From Candidatus Aminicenantota bacterium (GTDB lineage Bacteria; Acidobacteriota; Aminicenantia; Aminicenantales; Aminicenantaceae), in assembly GCA_016926925.1 (NCBI GenBank), contig JAFGNQ010000289.1:1-24515 (forward strand): a DNA stretch of 24,515 nt. Reading direction: 5' to 3'. A program made the position numbers and the translations under genes. Positions 1-6,381 of the stretch are shown here, piece after piece. The notes below the pieces were generated by a model. It was not told the DNA's origin and searched no databases. It saw only the letters and a program-made list of their open reading frames with translations. How positions within the stretch are numbered: position 1 is the first letter of the stretch; every line of letters begins with the position of its first letter.

Positions 1-51
1 AAATTTCAGGTATGGGTGTCAATTGGAATGAATTTGGAATGAGTTTTCTGC

Positions 52-57
52 TATAAT
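52..57 (+). promoter_or_regulatory. Candidate -10 box upstream of tRNA-Arg
   Basis: A perfect TATAAT lies 19 bases before the tRNA acceptor stem, the right distance for a transcription start just ahead of the tRNA. I see no convincing -35 hexamer at 16-18 bp spacing, so only the -10 element is supported. Confidence 0.4.
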
Positions 58-75
58 AATCGCACTCAATTTGGT

Positions 76-151
76 GCGCCCGTAGCTTAGTGGATAGAGC
101 GGTGGACTTCGAATCCAAAGGTCGGGGGTTCAAATCCCTCCGGGAGTGCCA
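76..151 (+). tRNA. tRNA-Arg (anticodon TCG)
   Basis: A 76-base cloverleaf can be folded by eye. The acceptor arms are 76-82 and 141-147, the D-arm is GCTT/GAGC, the anticodon loop CTTCGAA at 107-113 carries TCG at 109-111, and the T-arm GGGGG/CCCTC encloses TTCAAAT. The CCA end is encoded at 149-151. It would decode CGA (and other CGN) arginine codons. Two stem pairs are broken: G78 opposite A145 in the acceptor stem, and G102 opposite A118 at the top of the anticodon stem. There is also a G-T wobble at the first acceptor pair. The anticodon loop and T-arm are intact, so it is probably functional, but the mismatches are unusual. It sits just upstream of an insertion-sequence remnant. Confidence 0.9.
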
Positions 152-207
152 GGCTTTTTCCCTGATTTCCAGGGGTTCAGATAATAAAATCGAATACAGG
201 GAAGGCG

Positions 208-375
208 ATGTGGGAGAAGTTTGATTTTCTACGGGGAAGATATTATGCTAGAGAAGGGATATGGCCGGCTGGATATTTTGTATCGTCAGTGGGCTTGGAT
301 GAAAAGTTGATAGAGGGGTATGTGCAGTATCAGGGAAAAGAAGACTTAGGGCAAGCGAAGGTTGCTTTGGATTAA
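208..375 (+). pseudogene. IS200/IS605-family TnpA transposase, C-terminal remnant
   Basis: This 55-codon frame encodes only the end of a Y1 (HUH) transposase. Residues 19-27 (WPAGYFVSS) match the family's W-x-x-GYFVST region. The following segment ending LIEGYVQYQ matches the helix that carries the catalytic tyrosine, in the usual Y-[IV]-x-x-Q setting. Full-length proteins are about 130-150 residues, and the HUH histidine motif and the N-terminal two thirds are missing. No upstream in-frame sequence restores them, so this is a decayed copy. The ATG at 208 is simply the first available start and has no good ribosome binding site. A hairpin follows directly after the stop, as expected near an IS200-type end. 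Confidence 0.75.
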
Positions 376-380
376 TTATA

Positions 381-400
381 CCCCGTTCGTAAGTGCGGGG
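381..400. repeat. Hairpin next to the transposase remnant
   Basis: CCCCG (381-385) pairs with CGGGG (396-400), with a further T-G pair inside. It lies six bases after the transposase stop codon. IS200/IS605 elements carry short palindromes near their ends that the transposase recognises, so this may be the right-end palindrome of the decayed element. It lacks a T-run, so it is a poor terminator. Confidence 0.4.
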
Positions 401-414
401 TTGTTAACTGGGAT

Positions 415-615
415 TTAAGAGTGCTGGTACTCTCCAGCCGGATGCTCGGCTCCATGGTGTCCGTAAAGATCATCGCATCGAAATGTTCGCTCCAATCCGT
501 AATCATAGAGCTGTATCCTAGCGGACGCGCCCGCACACCCTGCCTTGCCCTGGTAAGCCGTGAATGCGATGGAATAGGCTTCATCTTTCATGTGTTCGAA
601 GACGGTGTCGCCCAT
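415..615 (-). CDS. Hypothetical short protein (66 residues), doubtful
   Basis: A minus-strand frame from ATG at 615 has a possible ribosome binding site (GAGGG, about 10 bases upstream). The product is mixed in composition, with no signal peptide, membrane segment or recognised motif. It is not low complexity, and has several aromatic residues and histidines near the C-terminus. I do not recognise a family. It may be a fragment of a decayed gene, or chance. Confidence 0.2.
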   Translation of the reverse strand: MGDTVFEHMKDEAYSIAFTAYQGKAGCAGASARIQLYDYGLERTFRCDDLYGHHGAEHPAGEYQHS

Positions 616-913
616 GGTTTACAGACCCTCATAAGTCATGGACGAATCCCCGAGATCAATCTCTGAGCCGTTTGCTGTCCTAAAACTCTTCAAAAAAAAT
701 TCAAAATCTTATGATCCGCGGGTTTATCGCTAAGCTTAAAGGAAAAGGCAGAAAAGCAATCCAATGGTTTTAGCTTTTCGAAATTGATAAAAATCAGGAA
801 AACTGGTTTAATAGTGCTATGGAAAGACAATCGAGAGGGAAGTAAAAGGATATTATCAGTGAGAGAGAAAATTGCCGGCTGTTTTGAGATAAATTCCGCA
901 AAAGGAGATTAAA

Positions 914-1075
914 ATGGGGATTCCTCACAACGGGAAAGAAAAGCACGAAAATCTTATAAGAAAAACTAGAATGAAAAGGAGCGAAAAGAAAAAGAGCCCA
1001 CCAAGAAAGGGCGAGAAAAATAAGCTTTCATTACAACTAACGATCCCTTCCCGTCGGGGAAGAAGAAAAAAATGA
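914..1075 (+). CDS. Small highly basic protein (53 residues)
   Basis: The frame opens with ATG at 914, preceded at good spacing by AAAGGAG (901-907). About 40% of the residues are Lys or Arg, and the product ends in RRGRRKK. It resembles nucleic-acid-binding or ribosome-associated basic peptides in composition only, and I do not recognise a family. It lies 54 bases upstream of the KH-domain gene on the same strand, where many bacteria have the small basic ribosomal protein S16 gene. This product is not recognisably S16. It could be real or a chance frame in A/G-rich DNA; the strong ribosome binding site favours a real gene. Confidence 0.4.
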   Translation: MGIPHNGKEKHENLIRKTRMKRSEKKKSPPRKGEKNKLSLQLTIPSRRGRRKK

Positions 1076-1129
1076 TTACAGTCCGTGAGCTTGATTGAAA
1101 AAACAGTTTAAGATTTAAAGGAGTGTAGA

Positions 1130-1366
1130 GTGAAAGAACTCGTTGAAATGATTGCCAAATCACTAGTGGACAATCCAGACAAGGTAAAGGTTTCCCAACT
1201 CAACGGGGAACAGAGCTCGATCATTGAATTGAAAGTAGCTCAAGAAGATGTCGGTAAGGTTATAGGAAAACAAGGTAGAACCGCGCAGGCTATCAGAATT
1301 ATTCTCGGAGCTGCGGGAATGAAGGTGAAGAAGAGATTCAATCTCGAGATATTAGAAGAAAGGTAA
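1130..1366 (+). CDS. khpA: KhpA-like KH-domain RNA-binding protein
   Basis: This 78-residue single KH-domain protein has the usual length for the KhpA (YlqC) family. The signature GxxG loop appears as V-I-G-K-Q-G-R at residues 44-50, followed by the TAQAIR helix, and the C-terminal strand is rich in Lys. KhpA binds RNA in the cytoplasm, often with KhpB, and affects small-RNA function and cell-wall or division control in Gram-positive bacteria. The start is GTG at 1130, chosen because AAAGGAG (1117-1123) lies six bases upstream. Its usual neighbours (rpsP, rimM, trmD, rplS) are absent; here it sits between two tiny basic ORFs. Confidence 0.92.
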   Translation: MKELVEMIAKSLVDNPDKVKVSQLNGEQSSIIELKVAQEDVGKVIGKQGRTAQAIRIILGAAGMKVKKRFNLEILEER

Positions 1367-1473
1367 TTTGGTCTGCATAACGAAACGATTATCGATGGAC
1401 GTTTGTTAACGTTTGCCTAGGAGAAAGAAAGGTCATTACCACTTGCATCATTTTCAAACAAGGAGAAATAGAT

Positions 1474-1581
1474 TTGGGTGATAAGGGAAAAAAGGATAAA
1501 GGCAAAAAGGAACAACGGAAGAAGGCCCAGCTTAATCCCAAGGAAAAACGAAGATTGAAAAAAGCAAAAAAGAATAAATAA
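1474..1581 (+). CDS. Lysine-rich small protein (35 residues)
   Basis: A frame from TTG at 1474 follows AAGGAG (1460-1465). It encodes a peptide beginning MGDKGKKDKGKK and ending in NPKEKRRLKKAKKNK. The opening resembles a group of very short Lys-rich bacterial proteins that start with M-[GS]-D-K and are otherwise uncharacterised. This similarity is from memory and not a checked match. No function can be given. It is 107 bases downstream of the KH gene and may be co-transcribed with it. The choice of TTG rests on spacing and on the fit to the start pattern. Confidence 0.5.
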   Translation: MGDKGKKDKGKKEQRKKAQLNPKEKRRLKKAKKNK

Positions 1582-1598
1582 GCCCTGCAATGGGGCTT
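1580..1598. terminator. Candidate bidirectional terminator between converging genes
   Basis: AAGCCC (1580-1585) pairs with GGGCTT (1593-1598) around a seven-base loop. On the minus strand the stem is followed by a T-rich stretch (the complement of 1565-1579), fitting a terminator for the minus-strand methyltransferase transcript. On the plus strand the tail is only moderately T-rich. Its place between converging transcripts supports the call. Confidence 0.4.
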
Positions 1599-1638
1599 GC
1601 TTGAATCGCTTTTCTTCCAGAATTTGATCATGAAGTTT

Positions 1639-1851
1639 TTAGAAGTCGCCAGCCGGCTTTTCATCTTTTTTATCGAGCCTGATCACGATCCGGGCTGCCT
1701 GAGATGGGCATTTGTTCACGCATATACCGCAACCGATACACCAATCCTTCTCGACCTTGGCCACTCCGGCTTTCATGGCGAGGGCATCGATAGGGCATAC
1801 GTCAGTACAGGCCTTGCAACTTATACACTCCTTTCTAAGGAATATGGGTGA
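1639..1851 (-). pseudogene. 4Fe-4S dicluster ferredoxin-like fragment
   Basis: The minus strand encodes two complete cluster motifs in 70 codons: C-I-S-C-K-A-C-T-D-V-C-P, then C-I-G-C-G-I-C-V-N-K-C-P. A short charged tail ends at TAA (1639-1641). There is no ATG, GTG or TTG before the first cluster; the frame simply opens after the tandem stops of the upstream methyltransferase gene (TGA then TAA, 1857-1852). It shares that gene's reading frame. The arrangement resembles the C-terminal end of a larger Fe-S protein, for example one with a ferredoxin module at its terminus. Reductive activators of corrinoid proteins (RamA type) also carry two 4Fe-4S clusters, which would suit this neighbourhood. 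That link is inference. A non-standard start or stop-codon readthrough cannot be excluded. Confidence 0.7.
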
Positions 1852-1854
1852 TTA

Positions 1855-3288
1855 TCAAGCACGGACTATGTCATGAATTTTCGACCGGATTCCTGAGGGA
1901 AGGTGCTCTGGTTTGTGTCCGGCCAGAATTTTTTCGACTTTTTCTGCTGTGCGATCGGCAAGAGTTTTTTGTCCCTCTGCCGCCCATCGGTCATAGTTTT
2001 TTTGATCGATGAGTTTCGGAGTCCACAATTTTCGGAAATGTTTGAATGTGTGGGCATCGTCCAAAAATTGCCCGTCCGGCCCTTTTTGATCGATCAGGTC
2101 CAGGGCGAGCGTTTCCTCTGATATCTCAACTCCGCCCAAAGCATGGCGCATCCAATCGATGAGTTCATTACAGAGAGCAAGCTGCACCAGTGAACCTATG
2201 AGTCCGGCTTCCAGAAAACCCAGGTCATGGATGATGTTGCCGCCGTTGAGAGTTGCATAAAGAAGCGATGCAGCCGCTTCGGCACCTGCCTGTTGGTCCA
2301 CGATTTTGGAGTCGCTGAATCCGCCGTAATCGAACATCGGCAATCCGAAATAATGGGCCATTGCGGCCATGACGCCTTTGTCGTCCGCTGTGAAATAGGC
2401 GTAGGAAGCAGTCTTCATGTTGATGGCCCGCGCACCCCAGGCCGGCATGACGAATGGTGTGCCCTCGCGCACCAACTGGGACAGCACAAGCCCACCAAGT
2501 ACACCGGCAATAGTGGAAGCCACGGCTCCGGCGAGTGTCACCGGTGCCGTCAACCCGGCTGAGACAATGGGAATATAAAGCAGCGGCAATCCTTTTCCGG
2601 CAAGGTAAATGAGTTTCTGCAGAGCTTCCTGATTGTGGCGAAGCCCGGTGGTGACGTTGATATAACAGGTGACGAATGGATTCTGTCTCAACGCTTCGGG
2701 GCCGCCGGCAACCGACTCCGCCATGGCGACGCATTTTTCCAGACTGTTCTGGTCATGGGTAACGATAACGATGGGCTTGGTCGTATTGTTGAGCATGACT
2801 TCCATCTGGTGCAGGTCATAGGAATGTCGCTCGACATCGGAAGGCAGAAAAAAGGACATGACAAAGTCGATGTTTTCCAGGGCATCGCTGAGGATAGCGG
2901 CATCCCTCACGTCGCGCAACACAGCGGGGCGGTAGGAGTTCGTCCTGTGGTCCACAATGTTCAAGCAATCGGAACCGGTGCCGTAAAAACAGCGATATCC
3001 TTCCACCGGCATTACCGGCAATTTATGACGATTATATAAAGTAAACCTTTTTGGAGCAGTACTGAAGGCCTTTTCGACGAGACCGGATGGAATGCGGACC
3101 CGGTCTTCTCCGGATACCAGAGCCCCCGCTTTTTTCAGGATCGAAACGGCTTGTTCGTCATGCAGCCGGAGGCCCGTGCGTTCCAATATCTCCAGGCTTG
3201 CCCAGTGAATTTTCCGGCACTGTTCTTCGGATATGCGTGCGAATTGGGCGCTTCCGAACGTACGGTCATTGATTGATATTCCTCTCAT
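1855..3288 (-). CDS. MttB-superfamily (non-pyrrolysine) corrinoid methyltransferase 1
   Basis: This 477-residue protein belongs to the trimethylamine methyltransferase (MttB) superfamily. Shared motifs include FYGTGSD (101-107), the TLAG segment near 251, SDSKIVDQQAG (325-335) and NIIHDLGF (351-358). Archaeal MttB needs pyrrolysine from an in-frame amber codon; here the full length is read with no TAG. It is therefore of the MtgB-like type, which demethylates quaternary amines such as glycine betaine, proline betaine, carnitine or butyrobetaine and passes the methyl group to a corrinoid protein. The start at 3288 has AAGAGGA upstream. It follows the AOS gene by 18 bp, so they form an operon, divergent from the corrinoid protein gene. 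It is the most diverged of the three copies, with Phe instead of Cys before the SDS motif. The substrate is unknown. Confidence 0.93.
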   Translation of the reverse strand: MRGISINDRTFGSAQFARISEEQCRKIHWASLEILERTGLRLHDEQAVSILKKAGALVSGEDRVRIPSGLVEKAFSTAPKRFTLYNRHKLPVMPVEGYRCFYGTGSDCLNIVDHRTNSYRPAVLRDVRDAAILSDALENIDFVMSFFLPSDVERHSYDLHQMEVMLNNTTKPIVIVTHDQNSLEKCVAMAESVAGGPEALRQNPFVTCYINVTTGLRHNQEALQKLIYLAGKGLPLLYIPIVSAGLTAPVTLAGAVASTIAGVLGGLVLSQLVREGTPFVMPAWGARAINMKTASYAYFTADDKGVMAAMAHYFGLPMFDYGGFSDSKIVDQQAGAEAAASLLYATLNGGNIIHDLGFLEAGLIGSLVQLALCNELIDWMRHALGGVEISEETLALDLIDQKGPDGQFLDDAHTFKHFRKLWTPKLIDQKNYDRWAAEGQKTLADRTAEKVEKILAGHKPEHLPSGIRSKIHDIVRA

Positions 3289-3306
3289 ACTGATTCCTCT
3301 TAGAAT

Positions 3307-4605
3307 TCATTCTATTCCGGACTTCCAATCTCTCATGCTGTCGTAGACCTCTTGCAGTATCTGCACACATGCATCCATTTGTTCTTTTGTGTGCATGGCC
3401 GAGATCGAGAGCCTGAGCCGGGTCTTGTTCTTCGAGACGGCGGGATAGGTGACGACACCCGTGTAGAGGCCCCGCTTTTGAAGTCTTTTGCTGATCTCCC
3501 GCAGTCTCAGGTCGCTTCCTGCCATCACGGGAACGACCGGCGATTTCGTTTCTGCGATATCGAGCCCGGCTTCCCTGAGTTTAGCGTGCATGTACCGGGT
3601 ATTCTCCCACAGTTTATCTCGGGCGGATTTATCTTTTTTGAAGATTTCCAGGATTTTGAGGATTCCGGCCGCCGTATGCGGGGCCATGGCACAAGAAAAC
3701 ATGTACGATCTTGAGAAGATCCTTAAATAGGTCATGAGCTTCTCGTTTCCGGCTGCGAATCCTCCGATGGCTCCAAAGGACTTACTGAATGTGCCTATGG
3801 AAATATCGACTTGATCCTCGAGTCCGAAATGTTCGGCTACTCCTGCGCCGTTTTCCCCAAAAACAAGGGAGGCGTGGGCTTCGTCGACCAGGATTTTTGC
3901 ACCGTAATTTTTACAAATCGGGATGATTTCCGGAAGGTTCGCCAAATCTCCGTCCATGCTGTAGACTCCCTCCACACAGACGATGGCCCGTTTGGTTTTC
4001 AACCCCTTGAGGACTTTTTCCAGGTGTTGCGGGTTGTTGTGGGCGAACACTTTGATTTCCGATCCGGAAAGTCTGGCCCCGTCATAGATGGAAGCATGGG
4101 AGAGGATATCCACAACAGTGATGTCGCCGGGCCGCAAGAGTGCGGATAAGATCCCGAGATTGGTCCCGTATCCTGTCGAGAAAGCTATGGCCGATTCCTT
4201 TCCTTTCAAGCGAGCGATTTCTTCTTCCAGCTTCATCACCCAGCCGTAGTAGCCGGAGAGAAGGGGAGCGGATACGGCTCCGGTGCCGAATTCTCCGAGC
4301 ACGGCCTGGACAGTCTTGACCACCTCGGGATGGAGGGAATATCCCAGATAGTTGTAGGAGCAGAAGTTCAGGAAGTCCCGAACGGAGTGGCTGAAATGGT
4401 CATACATTTTGAACTCAGCCGCGGGCTTGGACATGACCGGTTGTCCATAGATCATGTACTGCTTCCTCATGGCATCGGAAATGCATTCCCAGAAATATTC
4501 CGACACTTCGAAAAGGTCGTCGCTCTCAAAATCATAGAAATCGGCCAGAGTGTAGGTATCGCAACTTATCTCTTTGCCGACAAAATCTTTTTTGCTTAAA
4601 GCCAT
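3307..4605 (-). CDS. Alpha-oxoamine synthase (KBL/BioF/SPT-like PLP enzyme)
   Basis: This 432-residue fold-type I PLP enzyme belongs to the alpha-oxoamine synthase family, which joins an amino acid to an acyl-CoA with loss of CO2. Key features are NYLGYS (85-90), the LSH histidine (170) that stacks on PLP, DEAH (241-244) whose Asp contacts the pyridine nitrogen, and the Schiff-base lysine K275 in GTFSKSFGAIGG. The first 75 residues extend beyond a typical Kbl or BioF, and the GTGAVSAPLLSG segment differs from the usual GTG-S-R pattern. It could be glycine C-acetyltransferase (linking threonine and glycine), a serine palmitoyltransferase-like enzyme, or a 7-keto-8-aminopelargonate synthase. 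The absence of bio genes argues against the last. The ATG at 4605 is preceded by AGGAGAT. Confidence 0.88.
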   Translation of the reverse strand: MALSKKDFVGKEISCDTYTLADFYDFESDDLFEVSEYFWECISDAMRKQYMIYGQPVMSKPAAEFKMYDHFSHSVRDFLNFCSYNYLGYSLHPEVVKTVQAVLGEFGTGAVSAPLLSGYYGWVMKLEEEIARLKGKESAIAFSTGYGTNLGILSALLRPGDITVVDILSHASIYDGARLSGSEIKVFAHNNPQHLEKVLKGLKTKRAIVCVEGVYSMDGDLANLPEIIPICKNYGAKILVDEAHASLVFGENGAGVAEHFGLEDQVDISIGTFSKSFGAIGGFAAGNEKLMTYLRIFSRSYMFSCAMAPHTAAGILKILEIFKKDKSARDKLWENTRYMHAKLREAGLDIAETKSPVVPVMAGSDLRLREISKRLQKRGLYTGVVTYPAVSKNKTRLRLSISAMHTKEQMDACVQILQEVYDSMRDWKSGIE

Positions 4606-4609
4606 TTCG

Positions 4610-4623
4610 ATCTCCTAGGAGAT
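4610..4623. promoter_or_regulatory. 14-bp perfect palindrome over the AOS ribosome binding site
   Basis: ATCTCCTAGGAGAT reads the same on both strands. Its AGGAGAT half is the ribosome binding site of the minus-strand AOS gene, five bases from the ATG. It could be an operator or chance symmetry around a Shine-Dalgarno sequence. Confidence 0.3.
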
Positions 4624-4710
4624 ATTTCATCTACTGTTCCGAATTTCCTATGTGGGACTGAAAACGTCCTTTCATCGGAATCCGGAGCATTGAATCCCTA
4701 CGGACGGAAT

Positions 4711-4739
4711 TTCATAACAGGACAGTATATTATTATAAT
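4711..4739 (+). promoter_or_regulatory. Candidate sigma-70-type promoter of the corrinoid operon
   Basis: TTCATA (4711-4716) and a perfect TATAAT (4734-4739) are spaced by 17 bp. Transcription would start near 4746, leaving a leader of about 190 bases before the corrinoid protein gene. The -35 box matches the consensus at four of six positions. Confidence 0.4.
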
Positions 4740-4869
4740 TGCCGTCTAAATTTCACCTTTTTATTTGATTTTCTCGGGTTTTTTTGAAAATCGGGAAACG
4801 GAAAAAATATTCGTTCTTGCATTTTTATACCGAAATAGCATATTTTTACAAAAGCATGAGAAAAATTAC

Positions 4870-4886
4870 AATACCTCGCCGGTATT
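4870..4886 (+). promoter_or_regulatory. Leader hairpin with a competing partner
   Basis: AATACC (4870-4875) and GGTATT (4881-4886) form a perfect six-pair hairpin with a TCGCC loop, about 40 bases before the ribosome binding site. The same GGTATTAA arm can instead pair with TTAATTACC just downstream, with one bulge. The two folds exclude each other, as in attenuator-like leaders. No ligand class is recognised. Confidence 0.3.
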
Positions 4887-4936
4887 AAGTAATAAATTAA
4901 TTACCGCTATGTAAGTCTATGAATTAGGAGGATCAT

Positions 4937-5572
4937 GTGGCGATTTTAGAAGATATTGCGATCAGTGTTGAAAAGGGAGATGAAACTTCGGTAGGAGAGT
5001 TGACACAGAAGGCCATCACAGAAGGAATCGAGGCTACTGAAATTTTGAACAAAGGGCTCGTTGCCGGAATGAATGTTGTCGGAGAAAAGTTCAAGAACAA
5101 CGAAGTCTTCATCCCAGAGGTCCTCGTCTCCGCCAGGGCCATGAAAGCGGGAATGAAACAAGTAAGACCCCTCCTGGCCGAGGCCAACATTAAGTCCAAG
5201 GGTAAGATCGTTGTCGGGACCGTTAAAGGGGATTTGCACGATATCGGAAAGAATATCGTGGGCATGCTCTTGGAAGGAGCCGGATTCGAAGTTACAGACT
5301 TGGGCACCGATGTTTCCAAAGAAGAGTTCATGGATGTCGTAGAAAAAGAGGGTATAGATGTTATCGGAATGTCGGCGCTGCTCACCACGACCATGACTTA
5401 TATGAAGGAAATCATTCAGGCTGTGAATGATGCCAATCTGAAAGACAAGGTAAAGGTGATTATCGGTGGCGCACCCATCACCCAATCCTATGCCGATGAA
5501 ATCAAAGCCGACGGTTATGCTCCCGATGCGGCTTCAGCTGTGGACCTCGTTAAAAGTCTTCTGAACTCATAA
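4937..5572 (+). CDS. Methyltransferase corrinoid protein (MttC/MtgC type)
   Basis: This 211-residue protein has the standard length and two-domain plan of methyl-carrying corrinoid proteins. A helical cap domain (about 1-88) is followed by a Rossmann-like B12-binding domain. The signature D99-L-H101-D-I-G104 supplies the histidine that ligates cobalt from below. SALLTTT (146-152) and the GG pair at 177-178 complete the B12 site. It receives a methyl group from an MttB-type enzyme and passes it to a methylcorrinoid:tetrahydrofolate methyltransferase. GTG at 4937 is the start: AGGAGG lies five bases upstream, and the overlapping ATG at 4935 runs into a stop. It is the only corrinoid protein in the window and heads an operon, so it may serve all three methyltransferases. 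Confidence 0.95.
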   Translation: MAILEDIAISVEKGDETSVGELTQKAITEGIEATEILNKGLVAGMNVVGEKFKNNEVFIPEVLVSARAMKAGMKQVRPLLAEANIKSKGKIVVGTVKGDLHDIGKNIVGMLLEGAGFEVTDLGTDVSKEEFMDVVEKEGIDVIGMSALLTTTMTYMKEIIQAVNDANLKDKVKVIIGGAPITQSYADEIKADGYAPDAASAVDLVKSLLNS

Positions 5573-5650
5573 GAGCTTTTGAATTTTGGCCCGATAGAAA
5601 GCGGTTCTTGAGCCTTTTTCCGGTCAGCATAAAGGCTGGAACCGCATATC

Positions 5651-6343
5651 GTGGAGCGCATGCCCGTACTCAAAAACATCTCTGTGCCATTATCTCCGGA
5701 TTATCTGATCAAGCATCTGCGCTTGGATAACAAAAAAGATGCTTCGGCAGTGGTTGAGGAGTTGATTGCAAGTGCGGAAGCCTTGGTAGCTCTCAAAATC
5801 TTATATCGCATATCTTATATCGAAGAGAGAAGGGCGGATTTCGTCAAGATTGACGGACAGACTTTCTCGAGCAGTGTCCTCAAGAAAAACCTGGAAAAAG
5901 TCAAAAGAGTTTTTCCCTACATCATCACCATAGGGAAAAACTTGGAAGATACAGCCTCGGTTTTGGGCGATCTTCTCAAACAGTACTACCTCGAAATGAC
6001 AGGCGATATAGCTCTCAGGTTAGGGAAACAGCATCTAGAAGAACATTTGAAGAAGAAATACGGGCTCGAAAAGGTCTCGAGTATGAGTCCCGGCTCACTG
6101 CCTAACTGGCCGGTGACCGAGCAAAAACCTTTATTTGCCCTGATGGGTGATCCGGAGCGTATGGTGGGGGTGAGACTGACGGACAGCATGCTGATGATTC
6201 CAAGGAAATCCATCTCAGGGATTATTTTCCCAACGGAAGTCACATTTTTCTCCTGTCAGCTCTGTGCAAGAGAGCGATGTGAGGCGAGAAAAGCGCCTTA
6301 CGATGAAGTGCTTAAAGAAAAGTACGACTTGTCCGACGCTTAG
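5651..6343 (+). CDS. MetH activation-domain-like protein (probable corrinoid reactivator)
   Basis: The second half of this 230-residue protein matches the vitamin B12-dependent methionine synthase activation domain. M-SPG-SLPNWP (145-154) corresponds to the RxSPGYPACP segment that binds AdoMet in MetH, followed by TEQ (156-158), VGVRLT and PRKSISG (184-190). There is no methionine synthase around it. Instead it lies 78 bp after the corrinoid protein gene, which suggests that it restores inactive Co(II) by reductive methylation with AdoMet. The C-terminus adds C202-x2-C205-x4-C210, a possible metal or Fe-S site absent from MetH. The start is GTG at 5651, with ATG at 5660 as an alternative; neither has a strong ribosome binding site. 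The role is inferred from homology and context. Confidence 0.85.
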   Translation: MERMPVLKNISVPLSPDYLIKHLRLDNKKDASAVVEELIASAEALVALKILYRISYIEERRADFVKIDGQTFSSSVLKKNLEKVKRVFPYIITIGKNLEDTASVLGDLLKQYYLEMTGDIALRLGKQHLEEHLKKKYGLEKVSSMSPGSLPNWPVTEQKPLFALMGDPERMVGVRLTDSMLMIPRKSISGIIFPTEVTFFSCQLCARERCEARKAPYDEVLKEKYDLSDA

Positions 6344-6381
6344 GCAGCGGTAGAATCACGATCCGCGAAAGGAAACCATTC

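Larger units (their letters stand above)
376..913. other. Gene-poor stretch after the transposase remnant
   Basis: Apart from the hairpin at 381-400 and a weak minus-strand frame at 415-615, nothing here is recognisable. The part from about 680 to 910 is A-rich with only very short frames. It could be decayed DNA left by the insertion element, or a leader for the small genes that follow. Confidence 0.5.
4606..4936. other. Divergent intergenic regulatory region
   Basis: This 331-bp A/T-rich spacer separates the minus-strand AOS-MttB1 pair from the plus-strand corrinoid operon. It holds a 14-bp perfect palindrome (4610-4623, ATCTCCTAGGAGAT) that overlaps the AOS ribosome binding site, a candidate plus-strand promoter (4711-4739), and two leader hairpins. 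One hairpin pairs 4767-4773 with 4786-4792; the other pairs 4870-4875 with 4881-4886. I found no B12-box typical of a cobalamin riboswitch. Confidence 0.6.

Noticed and set aside
160..174. Hairpin CCCTG/CAGGG after the tRNA as a terminator
   Set aside because: The stem has only five pairs and no T-run follows it.
1855..3288. Pyrrolysine (amber) encoding in MttB1, and likewise in the copies at 7725-9152 and 20243-21685
   Set aside because: All three are read through at full family length without an in-frame TAG, so no Pyl codon is needed.
4746..4936. Cobalamin riboswitch ahead of the corrinoid gene
   Set aside because: The leader is structured, but I could not find a B12-box or the multi-arm core.
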